DNA from: Oscillatoria nigro-viridis PCC 7112
GTDB taxonomy: Bacteria > Cyanobacteriota > Cyanobacteriia > Cyanobacteriales > Microcoleaceae
Assembly: GCF_000317475.1 (NCBI RefSeq)
Contig: NC_019729.1
Coordinates: 6,979,445-7,043,444 of the forward strand
DNA: 64,000 nt
Direction: 5' to 3'
The position numbers were made by a program, and so were the translations under genes. Position 1 is the first letter of the stretch. The number at the start of each line of letters is the position of its first letter. Below are positions 15,854-24,020 of this stretch, piece by piece. The notes below the pieces were generated by a model. It searched no databases. It saw only the letters and a list, made by a program, of their open reading frames with translations, and was not told the DNA's origin.

Positions 15854-17401
15854 ATGATATTTCCCGATTTCTCACAATTTTCGGAACTGGCGAAACAAGG
15901 CAATTTTGTACCCGTGTATCAAGAATGGGTTGCTGATTTGGATACGCCCGTGTCTGCGTGGTATCGGGTTTGTGCGGGTCAACCTTACAGTTTTCTGCTG
16001 GAGTCGGTGGAAGGTGGGGAAAAACTTGGGCGTTATAGTTTCTTAGGGTGCGATCCGCTGTGGATTTTGGAGGCTAAGGGATCTCGCACAACTCAAGTTT
16101 ACCGCGACGGTTCCGAAAAAGTATTTACGGGCGATCCGTTTGCGGCTTTAACTGAATGTTTGCAGTCTTACAAACCGGTGAAATTGCCGCAGCTACCGCC
16201 GGGAATTGGCGGGCTATTCGGTTTTTGGGGTTACGAGTTAATTAAGTGGATAGAACCGCGAGTTCCCGTGCATCCAGCCAGCGAGAATGATTTGCCGGAT
16301 GGGTTGTGGATGCAGGTTGATAATTTGCTGATTTTCGACCAGGTGAAGCGGAAAATTTGGGCCGTCGCCTATGCGGATTTGCGGGAGGTTGGCGTTGATT
16401 TGGCCGAGGCTTATCAGCAAGCGTGCGATCGCGTTGGCAACTTAGTTCAGAAGCTGCAATCGCCGCTTTCCCGGCAATCTACTCTCATAGAATGGACACC
16501 TCCCAATAACGCGCAAGATGCCCGTTCCACAACCGGAAATACAGAATTGGCTTACACGAGCAATATTACCCGCGACAAGTATTGTGCCAATGTCTTGAAG
16601 GCTAAGGATTATATCAAAGCCGGAGATATTTTTCAAGTAGTTATTTCCCAGCGTTTGGAATCTGAATACAGCGGCGATCCTTTTGCACTTTACCGCTCTT
16701 TGCGTCTGATAAATCCTTCTCCGTACATGGCTTATTTTCATTTCAGAGATTGGCAGATTATCGGTTCGAGTCCCGAAATTATGGTGAAGGCGGAAAATAC
16801 TGCTGATGGCAAGAAGATTGCAACTTTGCGGCCGATTGCCGGCACTCGCCGCCGGGGTAAAACTCCTCAAGAAGATGATGCTTTGGCGGATGAATTGCTG
16901 CAAGATCCGAAGGAAATTGCGGAACACGTCATGTTAGTTGATTTGGGCAGGAACGATTTAGGCAGAGTTTGCCGAAACGGTACTGTAAAAGTTGACGAAT
17001 TAATGGAAATTGAGCGTTATTCTCATGTGATGCACATTGTGAGCAATGTGGTGGGAGAATTGGCCCAGGATAAGACAGCTTGGGATTTGTTGAAAGCTGG
17101 TTTTCCTGCGGGTACGGTTAGCGGTGCTCCGAAGATTCGGGCGATGGAGATTGTGCACGAGTTGGAAGGTTGTCGCCGGGGGCCGTATTCTGGGGTTTAC
17201 GGGTATTATGATTTTGAGGGACAGTTGAATAGTGCGATCGCGATTCGGACTATGGTGGTTCGCTCTCAAGGAGAGGATAAACATTCAGTTTCTGTGCAAG
17301 CAGGTGCTGGTTTGGTGGCCGATTCTAACCCGGATATGGAGTACGAAGAAACGCTCAATAAAGCCAGGGGAATGTTGGAGGCAATTCGCTGTTTGAAGTA
17401 G
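15854..17401 (+). CDS. trpE: Anthranilate synthase component I
   Basis: Converts chorismate plus ammonia to anthranilate, the first step of tryptophan synthesis, using TrpG as glutaminase. The 515-residue length is normal. The LLES element (in YSFLLESVEGGEKLGRYSFL) marks the tryptophan feedback site. Catalytic blocks are IATLRPIAGTRRRG, EHVMLVDLGRNDLGRV, FPAGTVSGAPKIRAMEI and NPDMEYEETLNKARG. All active-site blocks of the chorismate-binding domain are intact. trpG is not adjacent, being about 15 kb away on the other strand. A direct ribosome site is weak. A palindromic hairpin follows the stop. Confidence 0.95.
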   Translation: MIFPDFSQFSELAKQGNFVPVYQEWVADLDTPVSAWYRVCAGQPYSFLLESVEGGEKLGRYSFLGCDPLWILEAKGSRTTQVYRDGSEKVFTGDPFAALTECLQSYKPVKLPQLPPGIGGLFGFWGYELIKWIEPRVPVHPASENDLPDGLWMQVDNLLIFDQVKRKIWAVAYADLREVGVDLAEAYQQACDRVGNLVQKLQSPLSRQSTLIEWTPPNNAQDARSTTGNTELAYTSNITRDKYCANVLKAKDYIKAGDIFQVVISQRLESEYSGDPFALYRSLRLINPSPYMAYFHFRDWQIIGSSPEIMVKAENTADGKKIATLRPIAGTRRRGKTPQEDDALADELLQDPKEIAEHVMLVDLGRNDLGRVCRNGTVKVDELMEIERYSHVMHIVSNVVGELAQDKTAWDLLKAGFPAGTVSGAPKIRAMEIVHELEGCRRGPYSGVYGYYDFEGQLNSAIAIRTMVVRSQGEDKHSVSVQAGAGLVADSNPDMEYEETLNKARGMLEAIRCLK

Positions 17402-17424
17402 CGAGGCGGAGCCTCTGGATCTCT

Positions 17425-17447
17425 GTTACCAGGCTCTTCCTGGTAAC
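17425..17447. repeat. Palindromic hairpin after trpE
   Basis: GTTACCAGG pairs perfectly with CCTGGTAAC over a 5-base loop, preceded by the palindrome GAGGCGGAGCCTC. There is no T-run. It may serve trpE as a 3' hairpin or be a REP-like repeat. Confidence 0.6.
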
Positions 17448-17496
17448 AAGAAATGGCGAGAAACAGCAGTAATTATTGCATTATTGTCCAATTTAC

Positions 17497-18051
17497 CTAA
17501 GCCCCTAATATTCGAGCGACCGAAACTGCAACATCAGGAAATGCCAGCGGATTAATATTACCCTGAGTCAGAGTTTCTCTCGATTGATATCCTTCATTGG
17601 TAGGCTCTCGAAATACTATTAATTCCATAGTTTGCAAATTGACAACCCAATACTCAGAAATGTCGGCCTCCGCGTAAATCTTGCTCTTGATTCCCAAGTC
17701 TTTGCTCAGAGTATAATCAGAGTATTCTATCAGCCAAAAGATGTTTTCTGGATAGGGATGATGTTCTCGGTAATCTTGTCCCAAACGTTGAATTACAGTG
17801 ATATCGGGTTGTGGCTCGGAGTTGCTTGGCGGCAAGATAATCGGTTTACCTTGGCGGATTTTAGCCCGATCGCCCAGCAAATAAATTAGGTACTCTCCAG
17901 CCTCATCGCTAGAGTAAGCATGAGATTCTCCTTCGGGAGCCATTTCGATTATTTCTCCACCTATTAATTCAACGTTTCGCCCTTCCAGAATGCCGGCTGC
18001 AATGATGCGGTGGTAGTCTGCAACCGTCCATTTTACAGTCGTGACGCTCAC
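17497..18051 (-). CDS. Uma2 family PD-(D/E)XK protein
   Basis: A 184-residue protein of the Uma2 (DUF820) family, a PD-(D/E)XK restriction-endonuclease-like fold that is strongly expanded in cyanobacteria and of unproven function. Family landmarks are VELIGGEIIEM with Glu29, QPDITVI with Asp83, WLIEYSDYTLSKD with Glu109, and SKIYAEADISEYWVV with basic residues near 122-124. The order matches the nuclease core. In the third element the usual V-S-D is Y-S-D, a mild departure. It stands alone on its strand. The ATG is preceded by a weak GAGTAA-type ribosome site. Confidence 0.9.
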   Translation of the reverse strand: MSVTTVKWTVADYHRIIAAGILEGRNVELIGGEIIEMAPEGESHAYSSDEAGEYLIYLLGDRAKIRQGKPIILPPSNSEPQPDITVIQRLGQDYREHHPYPENIFWLIEYSDYTLSKDLGIKSKIYAEADISEYWVVNLQTMELIVFREPTNEGYQSRETLTQGNINPLAFPDVAVSVARILGA

Positions 18052-18116
18052 GGCGATTACTCCTATGTTTTTATGGTTATTTTACAGGCGATCCGTCTTA
18101 CTCGGCGATTGTGATA

Positions 18117-18556
18117 CTAAATCCTCCTGTTTGAGGAGTTCTGCATATTCGCTGATTCCGAAATCGATCTAACTCCCTCCAATCGCAGGAAATGCACCCG
18201 GCCCGATCGATCCCCCGCTACAACTGTCACTCGATCGGGGGCGATCGCACAGCAATCAAACTCGGCATCTCCGCTGAAACTAGCAATTTCTTTGCCGCTA
18301 AGCAGATCCCAGATTTTTAGGGTGCGATCGAACCGGAAACCGCTATTTTGCGGTTGGGTGCGATCGCGACTGCTGATACCCAGCCAGTAAGATCGGTGAG
18401 AGTTCTCAAACATCCTTCTCCCGGCCGCTTTAAATTAGCCCTCAAAGGCCACAGCCAAGGACTATTTTTCGACTGCTTGGCCTGTTCCAACATCCCGTGA
18501 ATCTCAGCTATTTCAAAATCTAGCAATCTCCTCAATAATTGCCCTGCTAATTGCAT
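18117..18556 (-). pseudogene. Remnant of a WD40-repeat protein
   Basis: Two overlapping frames hold parts of one WD40 protein. The upstream part (from 18556) reads LLDFEIAEIHGMLEQAKQ, then PWLWPLRANL and LRTLTDLTGWVSAVAIAPN. The downstream part, in another frame, reads FDRTLKIWDLLSGKEIASF and ends SGRVHFLRLEGV, the usual C-terminus of cyanobacterial WD40 repeat proteins. The switch is near 18320-18350. Most WD repeats that should lie between are missing, so there is both an internal deletion and a frameshift, and the N-terminal effector domain is also absent. Confidence 0.8.
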
Positions 18557-18756
18557 TTTATAGCGTTTTTAAACTCACTCATCAGTACAAATCCCTCAAC
18601 AAATTATTACAAATCGCTGTTTCTATTAAATATTGCCAATTTTAAGCGATTCTTTAAACTGTGCCAAATCGTTGCAGTGACTCGATCCATAAATCTGCTT
18701 TGTTGCGATCGATGTAAAATATCAGTTGTCGATCGACTTTTACCAAAGGCATAATT

Positions 18757-19641
18757 ATGAATTTTTATATAGTTGACGTGTTTGCGGAGTCAAAATATGC
18801 TGGCAACCAGCTAGCTGTATTTTGCGGTGCGGGAGTTGCCGAACTATCTGAGGCCCAAATGCTACAGATAGCGAGGGAAATCAATTATTCAGAAACTACG
18901 TTTATTCGATCGCCCGATCCGCGAGATGGCGGCTATGACGTGCGGATCTTCACGCCCAAGAAGGAATTGCCCTTTGCCGGTCATCCGACTTTGGGCACTG
19001 CGTTTGTGTTGCAGCAAGAGATTATTCGCCAAAAGGTCGATCGAGTAATTCTCAATCTAGCCGTCGGTCAAATTCCAGTTACTTTTAATTATCACAATGA
19101 ATCAGCAGATATTTTGTGGATGCGACAAAACTCGCCTAGTTTTGGTCAAGTTTTATCAGCCGAAAGTCTGGCAAATGTCCTGAATTTAGCACCAGATGAA
19201 ATTGATCCAAACTTCCCAATTCAAGAAGTTTCGACCGGAGTGCCGTTTATAATTGTCCCATTAAAAACTCTCGCCTCGCTCAAAAAAGCTCAAGTAAACT
19301 TAGATAAATATTTTGAGCTAATTGATAGAATGGAAGCGAAAGAAATTTTGATATTTTGCCCAGAAACCTACAGCGACCTTAATGATTTAAGCGTGCGAGT
19401 TTTTGCCCATTCATTAGGAATTCCAGAAGATCCGGCTACTGGCAGTGCTAACGGCTGTTTGGCGGGATATTTGGTAGAATATGCTTATTATGGGGAAGCA
19501 AAGATTGATGTCAGAGTTGAGCAGGGTTATGAAATTGAGCGACCTTCTTTGCTGTTATTACAAGCAGCCAAAAATGAAGGGGAAATAGCAGTTTTGGTTG
19601 GGGGTAAGGTGGTGATGGTTGCTAAGGGAGAATTTGTGTAG
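18757..19641 (+). CDS. PhzF family isomerase/epimerase-like protein
   Basis: A 294-residue member of the PhzF fold, two diaminopimelate-epimerase-like halves. The first half has VDVFAESKYAGNQLAVF and the catalytic Glu46 in NYSETTFI. The second half has VRVFAHSLGIPEDPATGSANG, the conserved DPATGSA block. PELPFAGHPT-like KELPFAGHPTLGTAF is also present. Full length and intact. In phenazine producers PhzF isomerises a DHHA intermediate, but no other phz gene is nearby, so the substrate here is unknown. The gene stands alone, preceded by an AT-rich leader containing a GATCGATC run. Confidence 0.92.
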   Translation: MNFYIVDVFAESKYAGNQLAVFCGAGVAELSEAQMLQIAREINYSETTFIRSPDPRDGGYDVRIFTPKKELPFAGHPTLGTAFVLQQEIIRQKVDRVILNLAVGQIPVTFNYHNESADILWMRQNSPSFGQVLSAESLANVLNLAPDEIDPNFPIQEVSTGVPFIIVPLKTLASLKKAQVNLDKYFELIDRMEAKEILIFCPETYSDLNDLSVRVFAHSLGIPEDPATGSANGCLAGYLVEYAYYGEAKIDVRVEQGYEIERPSLLLLQAAKNEGEIAVLVGGKVVMVAKGEFV

Positions 19642-19659
19642 AATATTTAATGGCAAATT

Positions 19660-19692
19660 ATTAACCGCAGATGCACGCAGATATACGCAGAT
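19660..19692. repeat. CGCAGAT-type dispersed repeat (reverse copy)
   Basis: ACCGCAGATGCACGCAGATATACGCAGATA follows phzF, in the reverse orientation of the ATCTGCG family copies at 4862 and 53040. Confidence 0.55.
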
Positions 19693-19867
19693 ACAGCCGA
19701 TTCCACGTTTGTGAAGAATACCCCCGATCGCTCTATCCCCGCCGCAGGGACACGGCAAAGCGGTGTCCCTACTTCATAAACCTGGAATACGCTGTATGAG
19801 GTAGCTCATATTCATTGATTCGCGCGATTGTTAGGCTAAAAAAGTCATCTATACCAAAGACTTTCCA

Positions 19868-20344
19868 ATGCTGCAAACATTTTCGCGGACTTTAAATGTA
19901 TCCCCTGACGCTTCTGAAGCCCTGCTATCACTGCCATTAACCAGCTTGCTCGATTCACCGGAATTCAATCAATTATTGGGAAGTCTCGATACTGTTTTAC
20001 TCAAAGAAACTTTGCCAACAGCAGGAACTGTTTTAGCTCAAAAGCTGCCGCCTTTTTACGACTGGTTGCAAACAGAACTAGGAATTAAAAACGTCCCTGA
20101 AAGTCCAGATCATACTACGAAATGGGTAGTCGGTTTTTTGAAGAATCAAGAAAGTTTAACTCGTTTAGTCGATCTGCACAAATCAATTCCCAGACCAGCA
20201 TTAGAACGAGCGATCCCTCGTTTAGTTAGCGCCTTTGATGAAGTTCAACCCACCGCCGTAAAGCAAGAATGGGAAAAAGCGATCGCAGCACTTTGTCTGG
20301 TTCTGGCCGTCGCAGCGCGGGAAAACCAGCCATCTGCGGGCTGA
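19868..20344 (+). CDS. Hypothetical helical protein
   Basis: A 158-residue protein not recognised as a named family. It is predicted mostly helical, with LLSLPLTSLLDSPEFNQLLGSL near the N-terminus, LPPFYDWLQTELGI in the middle, and a C-terminal hydrophobic helix AIAALCLVLAVAARE (about 138-152) that is too short and charged-flanked to be a sure membrane span. Base composition and codon use resemble neighbouring genes. Its stop is 17 bases from the convergent hydrolase gene. No transcription signal is obvious. Confidence 0.65.
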   Translation: MLQTFSRTLNVSPDASEALLSLPLTSLLDSPEFNQLLGSLDTVLLKETLPTAGTVLAQKLPPFYDWLQTELGIKNVPESPDHTTKWVVGFLKNQESLTRLVDLHKSIPRPALERAIPRLVSAFDEVQPTAVKQEWEKAIAALCLVLAVAARENQPSAG

Positions 20345-20361
20345 AGCAATCCTGTCTGAAT

Positions 20362-21225
20362 TTAAACAAAGCGCTTTTTTCGGAAAATTTGCAATTGAGT
20401 GCGATCGATCTGAACGACTACCGGCCGCCGTTTGTTCAGGACGATCGCATTGTGTCTGTTTAGCAAAAGCAACTGAGCCAATATTGCCACAATCGCGCGC
20501 CTTTTGAGAAACTTGCCTTCAAAACGCGCCATTCGGACGATCGCCTCTTCGATTTTATAACAACAGTTGTTGCCTTTCTGGGAAATCACAAAAATCGTTC
20601 CCGGTATGTAATCGCCTTCATTTGCCCAGAAAGCATACCTTTCGCCTAAAGTAAAGTAGTGAAAAACATTGTTAGCGGTGGAAGTTTTAGCTAACTTTTC
20701 CGAAACGCCCAAAGAATTAAAAATTACAGTCGATCGAATATAATCCGGGTATTTTGCGGCTATTTGCTGAGCAACTTTGCCGCCCAAACTTTCTCCGATG
20801 ACATCGGGCGGATTGCCGCTGTAAAATTGCTGCTTTATCCAATCAATAGCACCCACAGTTTGCGCCGATTTTAACTGGCGTTCTAGTTTTGCCATAAATA
20901 CATCTGGCGTATCTTCCAAAACGCGATCGAAAGGATACCAAGAACCGTATCCGCGAATCACGAAAACAGGCGGATTATTGCCAGAAATAGGAACGCGACT
21001 TTCAGCATAAAAACCAGTGCGAGAGTCTTCAAACACTTGTTTTATGATATAATTTCCATCAACAACTTGCCCTGACTCGTGCCGAATGTAAATAGACGGG
21101 TTATTGGGTTTCAAAGTATCGTGCAGTTGGGGTTTGGCAAATTTTTCATACAGGGAATCTAGCAAGTGCCTTCCCGTTTTGCCATCGACAAAATCCAATT
21201 TAGTTGTTTTCATCCCAAATCTCAT
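20362..21225 (-). CDS. Alpha/beta hydrolase-like protein
   Basis: About 287 residues. PPVFVIRGYGSWYP resembles the oxyanion-region strand and VIGESLGGKVAQQIAAKYPDYI contains the nucleophile elbow G-E-S-L-G-G. A downstream Asp and the catalytic His cannot be assigned by eye; the region after FNSLGVSEKL shows FHYFTLGERYAF and GDYIPG. Substrate unknown; the layout suggests a lipase or esterase-like enzyme. The open frame extends upstream through repeat-derived sequence, so Met at 21225 or the Met four codons later is preferred. The last about 40 residues are basic and unlike a typical hydrolase end. Confidence 0.7.
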   Translation of the reverse strand: MRFGMKTTKLDFVDGKTGRHLLDSLYEKFAKPQLHDTLKPNNPSIYIRHESGQVVDGNYIIKQVFEDSRTGFYAESRVPISGNNPPVFVIRGYGSWYPFDRVLEDTPDVFMAKLERQLKSAQTVGAIDWIKQQFYSGNPPDVIGESLGGKVAQQIAAKYPDYIRSTVIFNSLGVSEKLAKTSTANNVFHYFTLGERYAFWANEGDYIPGTIFVISQKGNNCCYKIEEAIVRMARFEGKFLKRRAIVAILAQLLLLNRHNAIVLNKRRPVVVQIDRTQLQIFRKKRFV

Positions 21226-21280
21226 TTTTAACTGATTGTGAGGGGAAAACCCGGTATTTTTGCAAATACCCAGATTTGGT

Positions 21281-21676
21281 AGGGGCGGGTTCACCCACCA
21301 TATCTAACGATTACCGACAATCTAGATAAACCCGCCCCCCACCACCGATAACCTACGTCAACCAGAAATTTGCATCGCATCGGCAAATGTACATGATGAT
21401 TTATGGTTCGGTTCGGGCGGGTTTTCGAGATTGTTTGTTTCAGGCAATTATTGTTTGTGAACCCGCCCCTACAAGCACCCGGTACATCGCATAGGCAAAT
21501 GTACATGATGATTTATGGTTCGGTTCGGGCGGGTTTTCGAGATTGTTTGTTTCAGGCAATTATTGTTTGTGAACCCGCCCCTACAAGCACCCGGTACATT
21601 CTGATTTATGCTTGGGTAGGGGCGGGTTTTAGAGATTGTCAATTATTGGCAAATATTCTATGTGAAACCCGCCCCT
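21281..21676. repeat. Cluster of GGGCGGGTTT...AAACCCGCCC palindromic repeats, with a 112 bp tandem duplication
   Basis: The gap between the hydrolase and hom has no gene. It holds four copies of a palindromic element with ends GGGCGGGTTT and AAACCCGCCC (or close variants) and the core TTTCAGGCAATTATTGTTTGTG. Two copies sit in a perfect or near-perfect 112 bp tandem (21373-21484 and 21485-21596) that also includes GGCAAATGTACATGATGATT. Related single copies lie at 37312-37370 and 62704-62758. Confidence 0.85.
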
Positions 21677-21688
21677 AGCAAATCACTT

Positions 21689-23005
21689 TTACAAAACTCG
21701 CAACGTGCTAGCAATACTATCTACTGCTTCCATCGCGCGAATTTCATCGAGTGCTTGTTGAAAATTCCCTTCCCTAACATCGTGAGTCACGACGACAATT
21801 TCTGCTAAATCGCCGTGAATTCCCGTCTGCACAACTGATTCCAAACTAACTTTGTGGTTGCCGAAACAAGTGCCGAGTTTGCCAATTACCCCCGGAGTAT
21901 CGCGCGTCAGAAAACGAGCGTAAAAGCGAGTAACAAGTTCCTGCATCGGAGCAATTTTGCAGTAGTGTTGGTGACTGCAACTCAGCAAAGGATGGGGAAT
22001 CGGAACAGTTTCGGTTTTCAGGATGGCCGCCACATTCATAATGTCGGATACTACGGCGCTAGCTGTGGGGCCCGCACCGGCGCCGCGCCCGTACAGCATC
22101 AATTGCCCGATCGGCTCTCCTTCGACTAAAATTGCATTGTAAACCCCGTTAACGCTCGCCAGCGGATGAGTTTTCGGCACAAAAGTAGGATGCACTCGAA
22201 TTGACAGCAGTTCGCTTTCTGCCTCCGCTTGCTTGCCATTGTAGCGGGAGGTTTCTCGAGCAATAGCCAACAATTTGATCGCAAATCCCAGCTTGTCGGC
22301 GTAGTCAATATCAGCCGCACTAACTTTTCTGATACCTTCGCAGTGAACATCTGCTAATTTGATGCGTCCGCCAAAAGCTAGCGAGGCTAAAATAGCAATT
22401 TTATCGGCAGCATCTAATCCATCTACATCTGCTGTGGGGTCAGCTTCAGCATAACCTAATTGCTGGGCGTCGGCGAGCACTTCGGCAAAGTCTGCACCTT
22501 CTGTTTGCATCCGCGTCAGGATGTAATTAGTTGTGCCGTTGACGATGCCGGTGACACTTTTAATGCGGTTTGCAACTAAGGATTGTTTGAGGCTTTGAAT
22601 GACCGGAATGCCGCCGCCGACAGCAGCTTCTAGCATTACGTAAACGCCTTTTTTGTTGGCGGCCTCGAAGATTTCATTACCGTAGCGGGCGATAACTGCT
22701 TTGTTGGCAGTGACGACGTGCTTGCCGCTGGCAATAGCTTGCAGAATGAGCGATCGCGCCGGTTCCAATCCGCCAATCAATTCTACTACAATATCAATTT
22801 CCGGGTCAGTTGCGATCGCTTCTAGGTCTGTTGTCAGCACATTTTCTGGCAATTGTAAAGACCGAGTTCGAGAAATATCGCGCACTCCCACCCGATAGAT
22901 TTCCAATTCCTGCAACAGCGGATGGCGGCCGTCTGGGGAGAGCAAAATCTCTGCTGTTCCCGCACCAACTGTACCCAAACCTAGCAAACCAATTTTGAAA
23001 GCCAC
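21689..23005 (-). CDS. hom: Homoserine dehydrogenase
   Basis: NAD(P)-dependent reduction of aspartate semialdehyde to homoserine, leading to threonine and methionine. The 438-residue protein begins with the Rossmann motif IGLLGLGTVGAGTAEIL. The catalytic region has VTANKAVIARYG, GGGIPVIQSLK, VTGIVNGTTNYIL and YAEADPTADVDGLDAADKIAIL, the family signature. An ACT domain (about 355-430, FYARFLTRDTPGVIGKLG) suggests feedback control by threonine, as known for similar enzymes. Length is normal. It is monocistronic, with Uma2 upstream and repeat DNA downstream. Confidence 0.96.
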   Translation of the reverse strand: MAFKIGLLGLGTVGAGTAEILLSPDGRHPLLQELEIYRVGVRDISRTRSLQLPENVLTTDLEAIATDPEIDIVVELIGGLEPARSLILQAIASGKHVVTANKAVIARYGNEIFEAANKKGVYVMLEAAVGGGIPVIQSLKQSLVANRIKSVTGIVNGTTNYILTRMQTEGADFAEVLADAQQLGYAEADPTADVDGLDAADKIAILASLAFGGRIKLADVHCEGIRKVSAADIDYADKLGFAIKLLAIARETSRYNGKQAEAESELLSIRVHPTFVPKTHPLASVNGVYNAILVEGEPIGQLMLYGRGAGAGPTASAVVSDIMNVAAILKTETVPIPHPLLSCSHQHYCKIAPMQELVTRFYARFLTRDTPGVIGKLGTCFGNHKVSLESVVQTGIHGDLAEIVVVTHDVREGNFQQALDEIRAMEAVDSIASTLRVL

Positions 23006-23141
23006 GACTTTGACCCGTTGAAACTCACTTCATCTAGAATCATTGTATGATAACCGCGGCTTCACTGAATACCCAGAGACCCGACTTCTTAAAAAAGTCC
23101 GGGATCTACATGACTAATTAATCCAGATTTTACATGGCAAT

Positions 23142-23876
23142 TTAAAGTTCTGTATCCATCTCTATCCCCATTTCTCGCAGCCGCTGCGCCAATCTTTCGC
23201 CCCGCTGCCTTTCTGCATTAACTTGCTGTTCTAGTTGCTGATTTTGCTGTTCTAGTTGCTGTAGCTGTGCTTGTTCTTCTCGAATTAAATCTTCAACTAG
23301 GGGCGGACATAGCACTTGATTCACCGATAAAATAAATTCAGCGAACTGTACAGACTGAACTTGCTGTCCCGGCAAAAATTCCTGATGAGAATAACTGCCT
23401 TCATTTTCCGGGCGGCTGCATACTCGTATTTTCGGTTGATTTGGGTCTACAATCCAATATTCTGGGATATCAATTAAGTCATATTCGGCCCGTTTGCGAA
23501 TGTAGTCGTCCCGCCAATTTTGACTGGTAACTTCTATAACTAACAGCGGTTTTTCTTCAAATTCCAGCACTGCAGAACCAGGTTGCGCGCCGACTTGTTC
23601 CCACAGACTCTGAGTGCAAATCACAACATCAGGAACCCGACAAGAGTTTTCCTCAGTTCGGACGGCGGCAGTCACAATTGCAACTAGCGGTAGGTTGTGT
23701 GCTGCAAAGAAGCGCCGGAACTGATAAACTAAAAATTCACAAATTTTGATATGTATTGCTGTAGGTGTTGGCATTTCGATTATATTGCCCCGATATAATT
23801 CATAACAAACACCTGATTCTCCCTGATAGTTCAGATATTCTTCAAAGGTGAGTTTTTGGGTAGAAATTATAACCAT
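23142..23876 (-). CDS. Uma2 family PD-(D/E)XK protein with coiled-coil tail
   Basis: A 244-residue Uma2 protein. The nuclease-like core shows YELYRGNIIEMPTPT with Glu26, RVPDVVI with Asp83, LLVIEVTSQNWRDDYIRKRAEY with Glu115 and Lys128, and IPEYWIVDP. The third element matches the canonical V-I-E-V-x-S pattern better than the other Uma2 copy in this window. A Gln/Glu-rich coiled coil (about 190-240, LQQLEQQNQQLEQQVNAER) is appended, as in many cyanobacterial Uma2 proteins. Function unproven. It is separated from petH by a GC-rich dyad. Confidence 0.9.
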   Translation of the reverse strand: MVIISTQKLTFEEYLNYQGESGVCYELYRGNIIEMPTPTAIHIKICEFLVYQFRRFFAAHNLPLVAIVTAAVRTEENSCRVPDVVICTQSLWEQVGAQPGSAVLEFEEKPLLVIEVTSQNWRDDYIRKRAEYDLIDIPEYWIVDPNQPKIRVCSRPENEGSYSHQEFLPGQQVQSVQFAEFILSVNQVLCPPLVEDLIREEQAQLQQLEQQNQQLEQQVNAERQRGERLAQRLREMGIEMDTEL

Positions 23877-24020
23877 GTCAGTTATCTCCCTTTTTCGGTG
23901 AGCTTACTGTATATTTTACACTTGTATTGGGTCGACCAGCCCCTCAAGACTCAAAACTGTTTCAAAAATTGTAGGGCGAGCCAAGCCCACCCTACAAATC
24001 AGATTAAATCAGGTAACACA

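Noticed and set aside
21403..21678. 91-residue open frame with repeated MVRFGRVFEIVCFRQ-type sequence
   Set aside because: Translation of the 112 bp tandem repeat.
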